From assembly GCA_958296165.1 (NCBI GenBank), contig OY282447.1, positions 1,674,001-1,738,000 of the forward strand: 64,000 bases of DNA, in the 5' to 3' direction. The stretch comes from an uncultured Pseudomonadales bacterium (GTDB taxonomy: Bacteria > Pseudomonadota > Gammaproteobacteria > Pseudomonadales > Azotimanducaceae). The notes under the pieces were generated by a model. The model ran no database searches. It was not told the DNA's origin and saw only the letters and a program-made list of their open reading frames with translations. Positions 9,860-17,585 of the stretch are shown here, piece by piece (the stretch's first letter is position 1; the number at the start of each line of letters is the position of its first letter). Both the position numbers and the translations under genes were made by a program.

Positions 9860-10136
9860 GCCCTCGCTCCCCAGAACCTTGCCGACCGCATCCTGACACC
9901 AGGGCGATTGCATTTGGGAATCTTTGGTGGGTTACGTGGCCAAACAGCCCCCGGCCGGGCCGATTTCACCTCCAAAACGCCCGAAATGGGTCTGACAAGA
10001 CGGTTTTTGAGGGGTCGCTTGCCACTGTTCGGCGTGCGTTTGGGCGACGAGACGACATTTTATATCCTAATGCAATCGTCCTGATCCTGACACGACCCCC
10101 GAGCGTAATCAATGGTTTGCTTGCGACACTACACTA
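8690..10136. mobile_element. IS630-type insertion sequence, degraded
   Basis: Ends are an inverted repeat GTGTAGTGTCGC (8692-8703) / GCGACACTACAC (10123-10134), with partial similarity continuing inward. The flanks are TA (8690-8691 and 10135-10136) inside a C-TA-G context, the IS630-type target with TA duplication. The body carries one minus-strand transposase with family motifs (FDEKSS, VLDNYATHKHEKV, FTPASASWLNLVERFF) that is broken. Inserted between rnfH and bamE without damaging either coding sequence. Confidence 0.9.
9182..9283. repeat. 51-bp tandem duplication inside the IS630 transposase
   Basis: Bases 9182-9232 and 9233-9283 are identical 51-bp copies (unit starts TTGCAGTCGCGCGTCGCGG). 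In frame on the minus strand this duplicates 17 codons. Either a real slippage duplication in a decaying element or an assembly artefact. Confidence 0.9.
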
Positions 10137-10378
10137 GCTACTAAGCCAGCGCCTATGGTCGTAGGCTGGCCGGGTGTGCGACGTTTTAATGCAGCTTGCC
10201 GGCGACAGTCTTCAACAGGCCGATCCTTCGCGACTATAGGCAAAGTCGGCAATTGCCGTGCGAGGTCGCCGCCTCGGGATGCCTAGTCGCCTGTGCGCGA
10301 CCTCGACCTTTGCCATCAGCGGCCGGGCGGAATCGCTTTGCGGTCTCAGGCACGCCGGCGTCGGCCGGCTCGCGGCGC

Positions 10379-10765
10379 TTACTGTCGCGCTCCGCCGGAT
10401 GGCGGGCCATCGGCACCGCCTTCGATCTCCGCCTCAGTCGGCTTGAAGTCGCCGGTGAAGTGGGATAGTTCGCCATCGATGAAGAACAGCGACATCTTCA
10501 CTTGATCGTCCACGTAGCCGGGTACGCGCAGCGTGTAGACGTAGTCCCAGCGGCTGTTGTCGAAGGGATTGCGCACCACCGGCTCGCCCATGATGAATGC
10601 CACCTGCTCGCGCGTCATGCCGGGTTTCAAGCTGTCCACCATCTCCTGGGTGATGACGTTGCCCTGCTGTACGGTAAGCCGATACACGCGCGGCAGATTG
10701 CAGGATGATGTCAGCAGTGCGGCTGCCGCTATCAGCAACGCCGCACCGAGTAGTCTCTTTGTCAC
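10379..10765 (-). CDS. bamE: Outer-membrane assembly lipoprotein BamE (SmpA/OmlA)
   Basis: 128-residue lipoprotein of the BAM complex that inserts beta-barrel proteins into the outer membrane. A GTG start at 10765, with GGGAG upstream, yields a signal peptide ending LLTSSC with Cys22 as the lipidation site. The BamE fold shows conserved LKPGMTREQVAFIMGEPVV, then WDYVYTLRVP and LFFIDGELSHFTGDF. The frame is open to 10828 but the extra residues would disrupt the signal peptide. Located 37 bp downstream of recN on the same strand. Confidence 0.92.
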   Translation of the reverse strand: MTKRLLGAALLIAAAALLTSSCNLPRVYRLTVQQGNVITQEMVDSLKPGMTREQVAFIMGEPVVRNPFDNSRWDYVYTLRVPGYVDDQVKMSLFFIDGELSHFTGDFKPTEAEIEGGADGPPSGGARQ

Positions 10766-10802
10766 TGCAAATGGCTCCCGCAGCGGCCTATCGATCCGAA
10801 TA

Positions 10803-12479
10803 CTAGCGCGACTCGCCCGCGCAAGCATCTCGGCCTTCCGCGCCTTCCGCGAGCAGCGTCCTCGCGTAGGCGCGCGAATCTTCGGTCACCTTTCGACCGC
10901 CAAGCAGGCGGGCGAGTTCCTCCGTGCGCTCGTCGCCGTCTATCTCACGAATGGCCACGTCTTGGCCACTGGTCTTCGACACCAAGAGGTGGGTGTCGCC
11001 CAATGCTGCGATTTGGGGCGCATGGGTGATGGCGATCACCTGCGTATTCTTCGAGAGCCGACGCAGCATTCGTCCGAGCACGTCTGCGGTGGTGCCGCCA
11101 ACGCCCACGTCCGCCTCGTCGAGAATCAGGCAGGGCAGCCGCGAGTGTTCCGCCGCCACCACCTGAATCGCCAAGCTGATTCGCGACAGCTCGCCGCCCG
11201 AGGCGATGTCGGCCAAGCTCGCTGCCGGGTAGCGGGGGTTTGTAACGGCCTTGAAATCGACCGCTTCGAGCCCCGCGGCGGATTCCGCCGACTCGAACTC
11301 CACCGCAAGCGATGCATCGCGCATGCCCAGTTGGGCGAGTGCGGCGGTCACCTTGGCCGCGAACGGCGCCGCGGCTTGGCGGCGGGCTGCGGAAAGCGCC
11401 GTCGCCGCGCGCTGATACCGTTCTTCTGCTGCCGCGGCGTTGTGGGCGAGATCGTCCAAGCTCGATTCGCTGATCGAGAGCGCATCGAGCTCGCCACGCA
11501 GCGCTGTCAAATGCGAGCCGAGTGCGGTCGCGGCAACGCCGTGCTTGCGCGCCATGTCGTAGACGCCTGCCAAGGCTTGGTCGATTTCGGCTAGTTGCGA
11601 ATCGTCTTCCGGGAACGCGTCGAGATAGCTGCGCAAGTCGCCGACGGCGTCTTGGAGAAGAGTGTGCGCGGAGGCAGTGAGTTCCGCTGCGGAGCGCAAG
11701 CCGGCGTGGTCGTCGTCGATGTTCTCCAATAGCACGGCCAAGCGCGAGATGCGGTCAAGCAGATCATCGTCTAAGTCGGCAATTGCGGTGCCGATGGAGG
11801 CCACCAGCTCTTGCGCACGGCTGAGCCGCTTGTGGGTAGCAACCAGCTCGTCGACGCGATGGACGACGTCGCCCAAGGCGTTCAATTCATCCACTTGGTA
11901 GCGCAAGAGGCTCATCCGCGCATGCGCTTGTTCTACGGCTCTGCGACGCTCGGCCAGTTCGCCTTGGAGCGCGTTGCGTTCGCGGTGGCTCGCCACGGTA
12001 GTTGCCAACAGTGCCGGGTCTACGCCGAATTCGTCGAGTAGCTGCCGCTGCACGTCGCGCGCGAGCAGCTGGCGGTGCTCGTGTTGGCCGTGCATGTCGA
12101 TCAACGGCCGCGTCAAGGATTCGAGCACTGCGAGCGTCACTGGGCAACCGTTCACGAACGCGCGGGAGCGGCGCTCGCCAGCGGTGCGCCGCATCAAACA
12201 GTGCGCCTCGTCGCCATCGGCCAAGAGTTCCAGATGGTCGAGCGCGGCTTGGCTGAACGGTTGCTCGGCGATGTCGAACTCGGCACTCACGTCGCAGGCT
12301 GGCGCGCCGGGACGCAGCTGCGAACGCTTGGCTCGGGCGCCCAGCACCAGCCCAAGCGCGTCGAGCAGGATGGACTTGCCGGCGCCCGACTCGCCTGTGA
12401 TCACCGTCAGCCCGCGGTCGAACTCGATGTCAAGTTCGGCCACCAAGGCGAAGTTGCGGATGTTGAGTGCCCGGAGCAC
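10803..12479 (-). CDS. recN: DNA repair protein RecN
   Basis: SMC-like ATPase acting in double-strand break repair. 558 residues from a GTG start at 12479, where the conserved N-terminus VLRALNIRNFALV begins. Walker A is GESGAGKSILLDAL (about 30-43). A long coiled-coil middle region follows (about 160-370), then SGGELSRISLA (signature) and LILDEADVGVGG (Walker B). Length matches E. coli RecN (553). The open frame continues upstream to 13001 but that part overlaps the divergent pseudopilin gene and is not RecN-like. Likely transcribed with bamE. Confidence 0.95.
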   Translation of the reverse strand: MLRALNIRNFALVAELDIEFDRGLTVITGESGAGKSILLDALGLVLGARAKRSQLRPGAPACDVSAEFDIAEQPFSQAALDHLELLADGDEAHCLMRRTAGERRSRAFVNGCPVTLAVLESLTRPLIDMHGQHEHRQLLARDVQRQLLDEFGVDPALLATTVASHRERNALQGELAERRRAVEQAHARMSLLRYQVDELNALGDVVHRVDELVATHKRLSRAQELVASIGTAIADLDDDLLDRISRLAVLLENIDDDHAGLRSAAELTASAHTLLQDAVGDLRSYLDAFPEDDSQLAEIDQALAGVYDMARKHGVAATALGSHLTALRGELDALSISESSLDDLAHNAAAAEERYQRAATALSAARRQAAAPFAAKVTAALAQLGMRDASLAVEFESAESAAGLEAVDFKAVTNPRYPAASLADIASGGELSRISLAIQVVAAEHSRLPCLILDEADVGVGGTTADVLGRMLRRLSKNTQVIAITHAPQIAALGDTHLLVSKTSGQDVAIREIDGDERTEELARLLGGRKVTEDSRAYARTLLAEGAEGRDACAGESR

Positions 12480-12537
12480 AAGCGGCCTACGTTGCGCCCG
12501 CGCACCGTCCGGTGCCGTTTTCTCGGCGCGGCAACGT

Positions 12538-12550
12538 CGATCTCCTACAC
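12538..12550 (-). promoter_or_regulatory. GTGTAGGAGATCG motif upstream of recN
   Basis: Exact 13-bp match, on the strand reading toward recN and about 59 bp before its start, to the motif at 4750-4762 that reads toward uvrA. No typical LexA box was found in this 151-bp divergent region. Confidence 0.25.
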
Positions 12551-12630
12551 GAGCGTGAGCACTCTGCCGTCGCTTGGGCGTTGCTCGTCCGGCATCCTTG
12601 CACGAACGCAGCAAGTTCGGAGCGGTAGCA

Positions 12631-13284
12631 GTGCGACTTTTCAGCACCAACGCGAAACCAAGGACGGAACGAGCACAAACGAGCATCCGGTCTGTTGCCG
12701 GGAATCGGCGCGTTTCTCGAGGCGTCTCTCGGCAGCGCGGCGCGACCATGATGGAATTGATGACCACGCTCGCCGTCGCGGCGGTGCTGACAAGCGCGGC
12801 GGCACCCGGCATGGCGAATCTGGTCGGCGGCAGCCAAGCGGACGCCGCCATCGCGCGGCTGCATGGTGCAGTGCAATTCGCCCGCCAGCTGGCGGTGGCG
12901 CGTCGCGTCACGGCAACGCTGTGCCCCGGCAGCGGCAGCGCCTGCGGAAGGCGCAACTCGTGGCACGAGGGTGCGCTGATTTTCTTGGACGAGAACGCCA
13001 ACGGTGCCCGCGAGGCTGGCGAAGAGATCGTCTCGCGCCTTGCGCCGCTGGCAGCCGGCTATCGCGTTGCGTGGCGTTCCTTCCGAAATCGGCGCTCGTT
13101 GTCCATGCGCCCGACCGGGCTCACCGATTGGCAAAACGGCAGCATGCTGCTCTGCCCGCCGGACGGCGATGCCCGGCAGGCACGGCTCTTGATCGTGAGC
13201 GCCCACGGCCGCGCCCGGTTGGGGCGCGACAGCGACGGCGACGGAGTGGTGGAAAGGGCCGACGGCCGGCCGGTTTCCTGCTGA
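12631..13284 (+). CDS. FimT/GspH-like minor type IV pseudopilin
   Basis: Has a class III prepilin signal: basic leader ending RQRG, cleavage before ATMMELMTTLAVAAVL, with Glu at +5 and a hydrophobic helix that both anchors the protein and packs in the fibre. The C-terminal GspH/FimT-type domain includes CPGSGSAC and a pair of further cysteines. The start is uncertain: GTG at 12631 (GGAG 8 bases before) gives a long leader of about 38 residues, and the frame is open back to 12574. No other pilus genes are in the window. Minor pseudopilins of this type take part in type IV pilus assembly or DNA uptake. Confidence 0.75.
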   Translation: MRLFSTNAKPRTERAQTSIRSVAGNRRVSRGVSRQRGATMMELMTTLAVAAVLTSAAAPGMANLVGGSQADAAIARLHGAVQFARQLAVARRVTATLCPGSGSACGRRNSWHEGALIFLDENANGAREAGEEIVSRLAPLAAGYRVAWRSFRNRRSLSMRPTGLTDWQNGSMLLCPPDGDARQARLLIVSAHGRARLGRDSDGDGVVERADGRPVSC

Positions 13285-13300
13285 GCGCAACACCGGCCGC

Positions 13301-14164
13301 CTAGACGTTCAAGCGGTAGCTGTCGCCGTCGCGCACCAATCTGCCGGCGGTTGGGCCGGCGAAGTGCGTGCCGATCACCAGCACGGGGCGGTCGGCGTAG
13401 CGGGCGAGGAAGCTCTGGCGAGTCGCTCGCGCCCACGCTTGATCGACATCGGCGCTGGTCGACCAATGCGGCCGAGCGATCTGGCAGGGATGATGGATCA
13501 TGTCGCCGGTGATGACGGCCTCCTCGCCGCGCGAGGCAATGCACACGCTAACGTGGCCGGGGGTGTGGCCGGGCGTTGGCTCGAGCCGGACTTCGTCGTT
13601 CACCGCGAAGTCGCTTGGCACGAGATCGGCAAGGCCAGCGTTGAAGATCGGCTGCACCGAGTCCTCGATGACCGGGCCCGTATCGTCGGCGGCCTGCTGC
13701 CGCCAGTGTTCCCATTCCGCTTTGGCGTACAGATAGCGGGCGGCGCTGAAAGTGGGTTGCCAGCGCCCGTCCAGCAAGCGCGTATTCCAGCCGACGTGGT
13801 CCACATGCATGTGCGTACACAGCACGGTGTCCACTCGCTCCATGTCGAATCCTGCCGCGGCAAAATCGGCCAGGAAGCTCGACTGCATTCGGTTCCAGCG
13901 TGGATAGCCGCGCACCTTGTCGTTGCCGATGCAGGTATCGACGACGATGGTTCGACCGCGCGACTCCACGATCAAGCTGTGGAACGACATCACGAGCTTG
14001 CCGCGCGGGTCAACGAACGGCCCCAGCCAAGGGATGGGAGCGATGGCGGCCGGGGTTGCCTGCGGCAGAATGAAGCTGCCGATGCTCGTGGAGGTGAGCT
14101 CCACCACCTTGGTGATGCGAACGTCGCCCACTTGCCAACGCATCAAGTTCCCTTGCCGTTTCAT
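13301..14164 (-). CDS. Metallo-beta-lactamase-fold hydrolase
   Basis: 287-residue MBL-superfamily protein without a signal peptide. Zinc-binding motifs are clear: HMHVDHVGWN (about 118-127), GHTPGHVSV, the bridging Asp in ITGDMIHHP, and a final His in GTHFAGP. The family includes lactonases and thioesterase-like hydrolases; no specific substrate can be assigned. An alternative start is Met8. Divergent from the enoyl-CoA hydratase gene with 71 bp between starts. Confidence 0.85.
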   Translation of the reverse strand: MKRQGNLMRWQVGDVRITKVVELTSTSIGSFILPQATPAAIAPIPWLGPFVDPRGKLVMSFHSLIVESRGRTIVVDTCIGNDKVRGYPRWNRMQSSFLADFAAAGFDMERVDTVLCTHMHVDHVGWNTRLLDGRWQPTFSAARYLYAKAEWEHWRQQAADDTGPVIEDSVQPIFNAGLADLVPSDFAVNDEVRLEPTPGHTPGHVSVCIASRGEEAVITGDMIHHPCQIARPHWSTSADVDQAWARATRQSFLARYADRPVLVIGTHFAGPTAGRLVRDGDSYRLNV

Positions 14165-14235
14165 GCTGCCTCGTGCCCTTCGAGCCGCTTGGCGTACTAT
14201 AGCCGCGCCCGCGCAAGTACACGGAAAGGAACACG

Positions 14236-15015
14236 ATGACCTATGAGGACCTTGAGGTCAGCCGCCACGGCCATGTCGCTGTAGTCGAGATCACACGCCC
14301 GCCCAACAACTTCTTCGATGTGCAGCTGGTCACGGACTTGGCGACGCTCTTCGAGCAGCTGGACGAAGACGCCAGCTGCCGAGCGCTGGTGCTGTGCTCG
14401 CAGGGCAAGCACTTCTGCGCCGGCAACAACTTCGCGGCACCGCGCAGCGCCAGCGAACGCCGCGCCCGCGCTGCCGGCGGCAACCCGCTCTACTCTGCCG
14501 CAGTGCGCCTGTTCGACGCCAAGAAGCCGGTGGTGGCAGCCGTCCAAGGCGCGGCGGTGGGCGGCGGCTTCGGCTTGGCGGCGATGGCGGACTTTCGCGT
14601 GGTTTCTCCGCAAGCGCGTTTCACGGCCAATTTCGTCAAGCTTGGCTTCCACCCCGGCTTCGGCCTCACGCACACGCTGCCGCGCATCATCGGCAGCCAG
14701 AGAGCCAGTCTGATGTTCTTGACCGGCCGCCGCATCAACGGCGAGACGGCGCACGCCTGGGGCTTGGCGGAAGTGCTCACCAGCGCGGAGAAGCTGCGCG
14801 AGGAAGCATTGGCGTTAGCCACGGAGATCGCCGAGAACGCGCCTTTGGCCTTGCTGTCGGTGCGCGCCACGATGCGCGATGGGATTGGAGCAGCGGTACA
14901 GGCCGCCGCCGATCACGAGAACGACGAACAGGCTCGCCTCGGCCAAACCGAAGATCACAAGGAAGGCATCCGCGCCGTAGCAGAACGCCGGCCGGGCAAC
15001 TTCGCGGGCCGTTAG
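14236..15015 (+). CDS. Enoyl-CoA hydratase/isomerase family protein
   Basis: 259-residue crotonase-fold enzyme. The oxyanion-hole segments are visible: CSQGKHFCAGNNF (about 55-67) and AVQGAAVGGGFGLAAMADFRV (around residues 100-120). The usual catalytic Glu positions are not obviously both present, so hydratase versus isomerase activity cannot be decided. The ATG is preceded by GGAAAGGA. Likely takes part in acyl-CoA (beta-oxidation type) metabolism together with other CoA-dependent genes of the window. Confidence 0.85.
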   Translation: MTYEDLEVSRHGHVAVVEITRPPNNFFDVQLVTDLATLFEQLDEDASCRALVLCSQGKHFCAGNNFAAPRSASERRARAAGGNPLYSAAVRLFDAKKPVVAAVQGAAVGGGFGLAAMADFRVVSPQARFTANFVKLGFHPGFGLTHTLPRIIGSQRASLMFLTGRRINGETAHAWGLAEVLTSAEKLREEALALATEIAENAPLALLSVRATMRDGIGAAVQAAADHENDEQARLGQTEDHKEGIRAVAERRPGNFAGR

Positions 15016-15055
15016 CTAGCTACTCGCTAAAAGTCCACACGTTAGATCCACTCGC

Positions 15056-15832
15056 TCAGGCGTTCCTGATCGTCAAGCCGCCGTCGACCGGCAGGGCCAC
15101 GCCGGTGATGAAGCTCGCCGCCGGCAGCACAAGGCTGAGCGTGCCGTGAGCCACTTCCTCTGGGTCTGCGTATCGCTTCAAGGCGACGCGGCGGCGGGCG
15201 TATTCGCGCTTGTTTTCCTCCGGAATGGAATCGGTCATGCCGGTACGCACCGGGCCGGGGCAGATGCAGTTGACCGTGATGTTCTCGGTGCCGAACTCCA
15301 CTGCCAAGGAGCGCGTCAAGCCGATGACGGCGGTTTTCGCCGCGGTATAGGGGCTAGCGTGTTTGGTGGCGCCGAGCCCCTCGGTGGAGGCAATGTTGAC
15401 GATGCGGCCGCCGTCCGCTTGGCGCAGATACGGCAGGGCGGCGCGGATGATGCGCACATGCGCGGTCACCAGCACGTCGAAGGCGCGCCGCCACTTGTCC
15501 TCGTAATCGTCCGCGTCCACCGGCCCGCCAGCACCGATGCCGGCGTTGTTGATGAGGATGTCGATGCCGCCGAAATGCGCCGCCACCGCCGTAATCACGC
15601 CGTCGATGGCGGCTGAGTCCGTCACATCCAGGGGCCAGCCCCGTACCGGATAGCCGGCGGCGGAGATTTCGTGTACCACGCCATCGAGCGCGGCTTGGTT
15701 GATGTCGATGGCGGCAACCTTGGCCCCTTCGTCGGCGAACAGCGCCGCGGTAGCCCTGCCCATGCCGCTTGCGGCGCCGGTGACCAGCGCGACTTTGCCG
15801 GCGATGGAACGGCTTAATTTGCTCAACTTCAT
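15056..15832 (-). CDS. SDR-family NAD(P)-dependent oxidoreductase
   Basis: 258-residue classical short-chain dehydrogenase. It has the Rossmann motif VTGAASGMGRA (about 18-28), NNAG (about 93-96), catalytic Ser in NIASTEG and YTAAK (Tyr/Lys), and PGPVRTGM after the active site. The acidic residue ending the second strand (AAIDIN) favours NAD over NADP. Substrate unknown. Convergent with the enoyl-CoA hydratase gene; the Nudix operon lies upstream on the same strand, across a short repeat. Confidence 0.87.
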   Translation of the reverse strand: MKLSKLSRSIAGKVALVTGAASGMGRATAALFADEGAKVAAIDINQAALDGVVHEISAAGYPVRGWPLDVTDSAAIDGVITAVAAHFGGIDILINNAGIGAGGPVDADDYEDKWRRAFDVLVTAHVRIIRAALPYLRQADGGRIVNIASTEGLGATKHASPYTAAKTAVIGLTRSLAVEFGTENITVNCICPGPVRTGMTDSIPEENKREYARRRVALKRYADPEEVAHGTLSLVLPAASFITGVALPVDGGLTIRNA

Positions 15833-15838
15833 TCAGCA

Positions 15839-15893
15839 CCTCTCACACAGAAACCCTCACACGAAACCTTGACTCAGGAACCCTCACACGGCT
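15839..15893. repeat. Short imperfect tandem repeat at Nudix gene 3' end
   Basis: About four imperfect 13-15 bp units (CCTCTCACACAGAAA, CCCTCACACGAAA, CCTTGACTCAGGAA, CCCTCACACGGCT). The stop codon of the Nudix gene lies in the third unit. It may be distantly related to the GAGCCCTCAGCG repeats elsewhere in the window. Confidence 0.6.
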
Positions 15894-16449
15894 GATCGTA
15901 GCCGTCGATTGGAAACAACGGAAATACGCGGCACAGCGCGGACAACGCCAATACATGGCGCAGCCGGCCGTCGCGCATGGCCGCACGAATGCCGGCCAAG
16001 TCGAGCAACTCAAGCCCGATCGCTTCGCCGGGCCCTGGCTGCGGGGCGCGGCGCCGCTCCACCCCTCGGGCCAGGAAATGGTGGCACAGATGCGGGTGGA
16101 TCGCCGGATTGGGCTGCACCGCGCCCAAGCTCGACCATGCGCCGCCGCCGTAGCCGGTTTCCTCCAGCAGTTCGCGCTGCGCGGCCTGCAGGGGCGTTTC
16201 GCCTGCGTCCACCATGCCGCCCGGCGTCTCCAAGGTGCGCGCCCCGATGCCGAAGCGATACTGATCCACCATGATGGAAAGCCCGTCGCTGTTCAGTGCC
16301 ACGACGTTGATCCAGTCCACAGACTCCAGCACCAGGCGCTTCAGCACGCGCTCGCCGGTCGGATGCCGCATCCAGTCGAAGCGCACGTCCAAGATGCCCA
16401 GTGCCGGGCCGCGTTCGGAACGCAGCCGCTGCCAATCGAGTTCGGTCAT
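15874..16449 (-). CDS. Nudix hydrolase (ADP-ribose pyrophosphatase-like)
   Basis: 191 residues with a complete Nudix box: GGMVDAGETPLQAAQRELLE followed by ETGYGG. These enzymes cleave nucleoside diphosphates linked to another group. The preceding strand DQYRFGIGARTLETPGG resembles ADP-ribose/NDP-sugar hydrolases. The start is fixed by overlap: its ATG shares the A of the upstream TGA (TGATG at 16447-16451), so translation is coupled to the AttH-like lipoprotein gene. It is the last gene of a five-gene minus-strand operon. Confidence 0.88.
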   Translation of the reverse strand: MTELDWQRLRSERGPALGILDVRFDWMRHPTGERVLKRLVLESVDWINVVALNSDGLSIMVDQYRFGIGARTLETPGGMVDAGETPLQAAQRELLEETGYGGGAWSSLGAVQPNPAIHPHLCHHFLARGVERRRAPQPGPGEAIGLELLDLAGIRAAMRDGRLRHVLALSALCRVFPLFPIDGYDQPCEGS

Positions 16450-17585
16450 CAATACCCCGTTAGTTCCATGTAGCCGGCGCCGATTCGGTTGCCGTCGTCG
16501 TCGCCAACGTACACGACGCCCTCCCAATACCGCACCGCCGTTGCCATCACTTGATCCTCGAAAGCCGCGCGGATGGCGAAGGGGCGCTGCTCGCCGTGCA
16601 GCGTCAGTCGCCACGCCACCGGCCATGTGCGCCAAACTCCTTCCACGGTCAGCGAGAAGTCGGCGGCGGAGAGGATGCGCACGCGGCCTTCGGCGTCGAT
16701 CAAGGCGCCCGAATTGTAGTCGTCCGGCTGGCCGTCCAGGCGCCGCAGTCGATACAGCATCAGGTCGCGGTCGTCGTCCAAGTGCAGCGCGAACCAATCC
16801 CAGCCAGCGTATTCGGCCGCCAGCACGCTCGTGCTCCATTCGCGGTCCAGCCACGCAACGCCGCGCACGACGTGCGTAGCGTCCCCCATGTCCAGGCTGC
16901 CGTGGGCGTCGATGCGGGGGATGGAGTAGTAGTAGGAAGCATTGTCCGGTCCCTTGCGCGACAGTCCGCGTTCGCCCTGCGCGACGATGGGCTTGGTGCC
17001 AGCCAGCGTTAGGTCGATCGCGAATCGGTGTGTTGCCACTTGAAGACGCAGTGGCCAGAACGGTTCGCCGGCGGAGGCCAACTGCCAGCCCTCGATGTGT
17101 GCCTTGAACGGCTTGGCGCGCGCACCGGCGAGCGCGGGATGGCCGCGCACCAGCCGCTCATCCTCCCAATGCCGCCGCGCGGCGACATCGGAGATGGCTG
17201 CATGGCCCATGAAGATCTGGCCGCTGCGCCACGCGGCGGCGCCGTCGAGCGGCGCTGGCTCGTTCAGCCCCGGCTCGAGGCCTTGCCGGAACAGCGTGAA
17301 CTGAACGCCGAACTCTCGGTGCTCGGAGTCGGTCAGCACGGCGGTGAGGTACCACCACTCGCTGCGGAACGCCGGGTGTGGGCCGTGATCGCGGGGAAAG
17401 ACGAACTCGATCGGCCGTTCCGCCTTGGCGAAGCCCTCGCCGGCAGCGGCATTGCCGACCGTAGCGCGCAACCCACCCAACCCGCCCGACCCGCCCAACT
17501 CCACCCCTGGGTGCCGATCCGGTACGTCGTTGCAGCCCGCGGAAAACGCCGCGCAGGCCAGCGCCATGCAGACCCTAATCCGCAT
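16449..17585 (-). CDS. AttH/CrtC-like lipocalin-fold lipoprotein
   Basis: 378 residues. The start at 17585 gives a lipoprotein signal with ALACAAFSAGC and Cys18 as the lipidation site. The body matches the AttH / carotenoid 1,2-hydratase-like family: FVFPRDHGPHPAFRSEWWYL (about 85-105), YYSIPRIDAHGSL, GVAWLDREWS and YAGWDWFALHLDDDRDLMLY. In known attE-F-H-type loci such a protein partners an ABC ATPase and a large FtsX-type permease, as here. Its ligand is not known. It overlaps the permease gene by 11 bp and the Nudix gene by 1-3 bp. Confidence 0.85.
   Translation of the reverse strand: MRIRVCMALACAAFSAGCNDVPDRHPGVELGGSGGLGGLRATVGNAAAGEGFAKAERPIEFVFPRDHGPHPAFRSEWWYLTAVLTDSEHREFGVQFTLFRQGLEPGLNEPAPLDGAAAWRSGQIFMGHAAISDVAARRHWEDERLVRGHPALAGARAKPFKAHIEGWQLASAGEPFWPLRLQVATHRFAIDLTLAGTKPIVAQGERGLSRKGPDNASYYYSIPRIDAHGSLDMGDATHVVRGVAWLDREWSTSVLAAEYAGWDWFALHLDDDRDLMLYRLRRLDGQPDDYNSGALIDAEGRVRILSAADFSLTVEGVWRTWPVAWRLTLHGEQRPFAIRAAFEDQVMATAVRYWEGVVYVGDDDGNRIGAGYMELTGY

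Noticed and set aside
8851-10137. Long plus-strand open frame across the insertion sequence
   Set aside because: Antisense to the recognisable IS630 transposase; compositional shadow of G+C-rich DNA.
10145-10170. Hairpin (GCCTA/TAGGC) as terminator between the IS630 element and bamE
   Set aside because: Bulged stem and no T-run directly after it; function not supportable.
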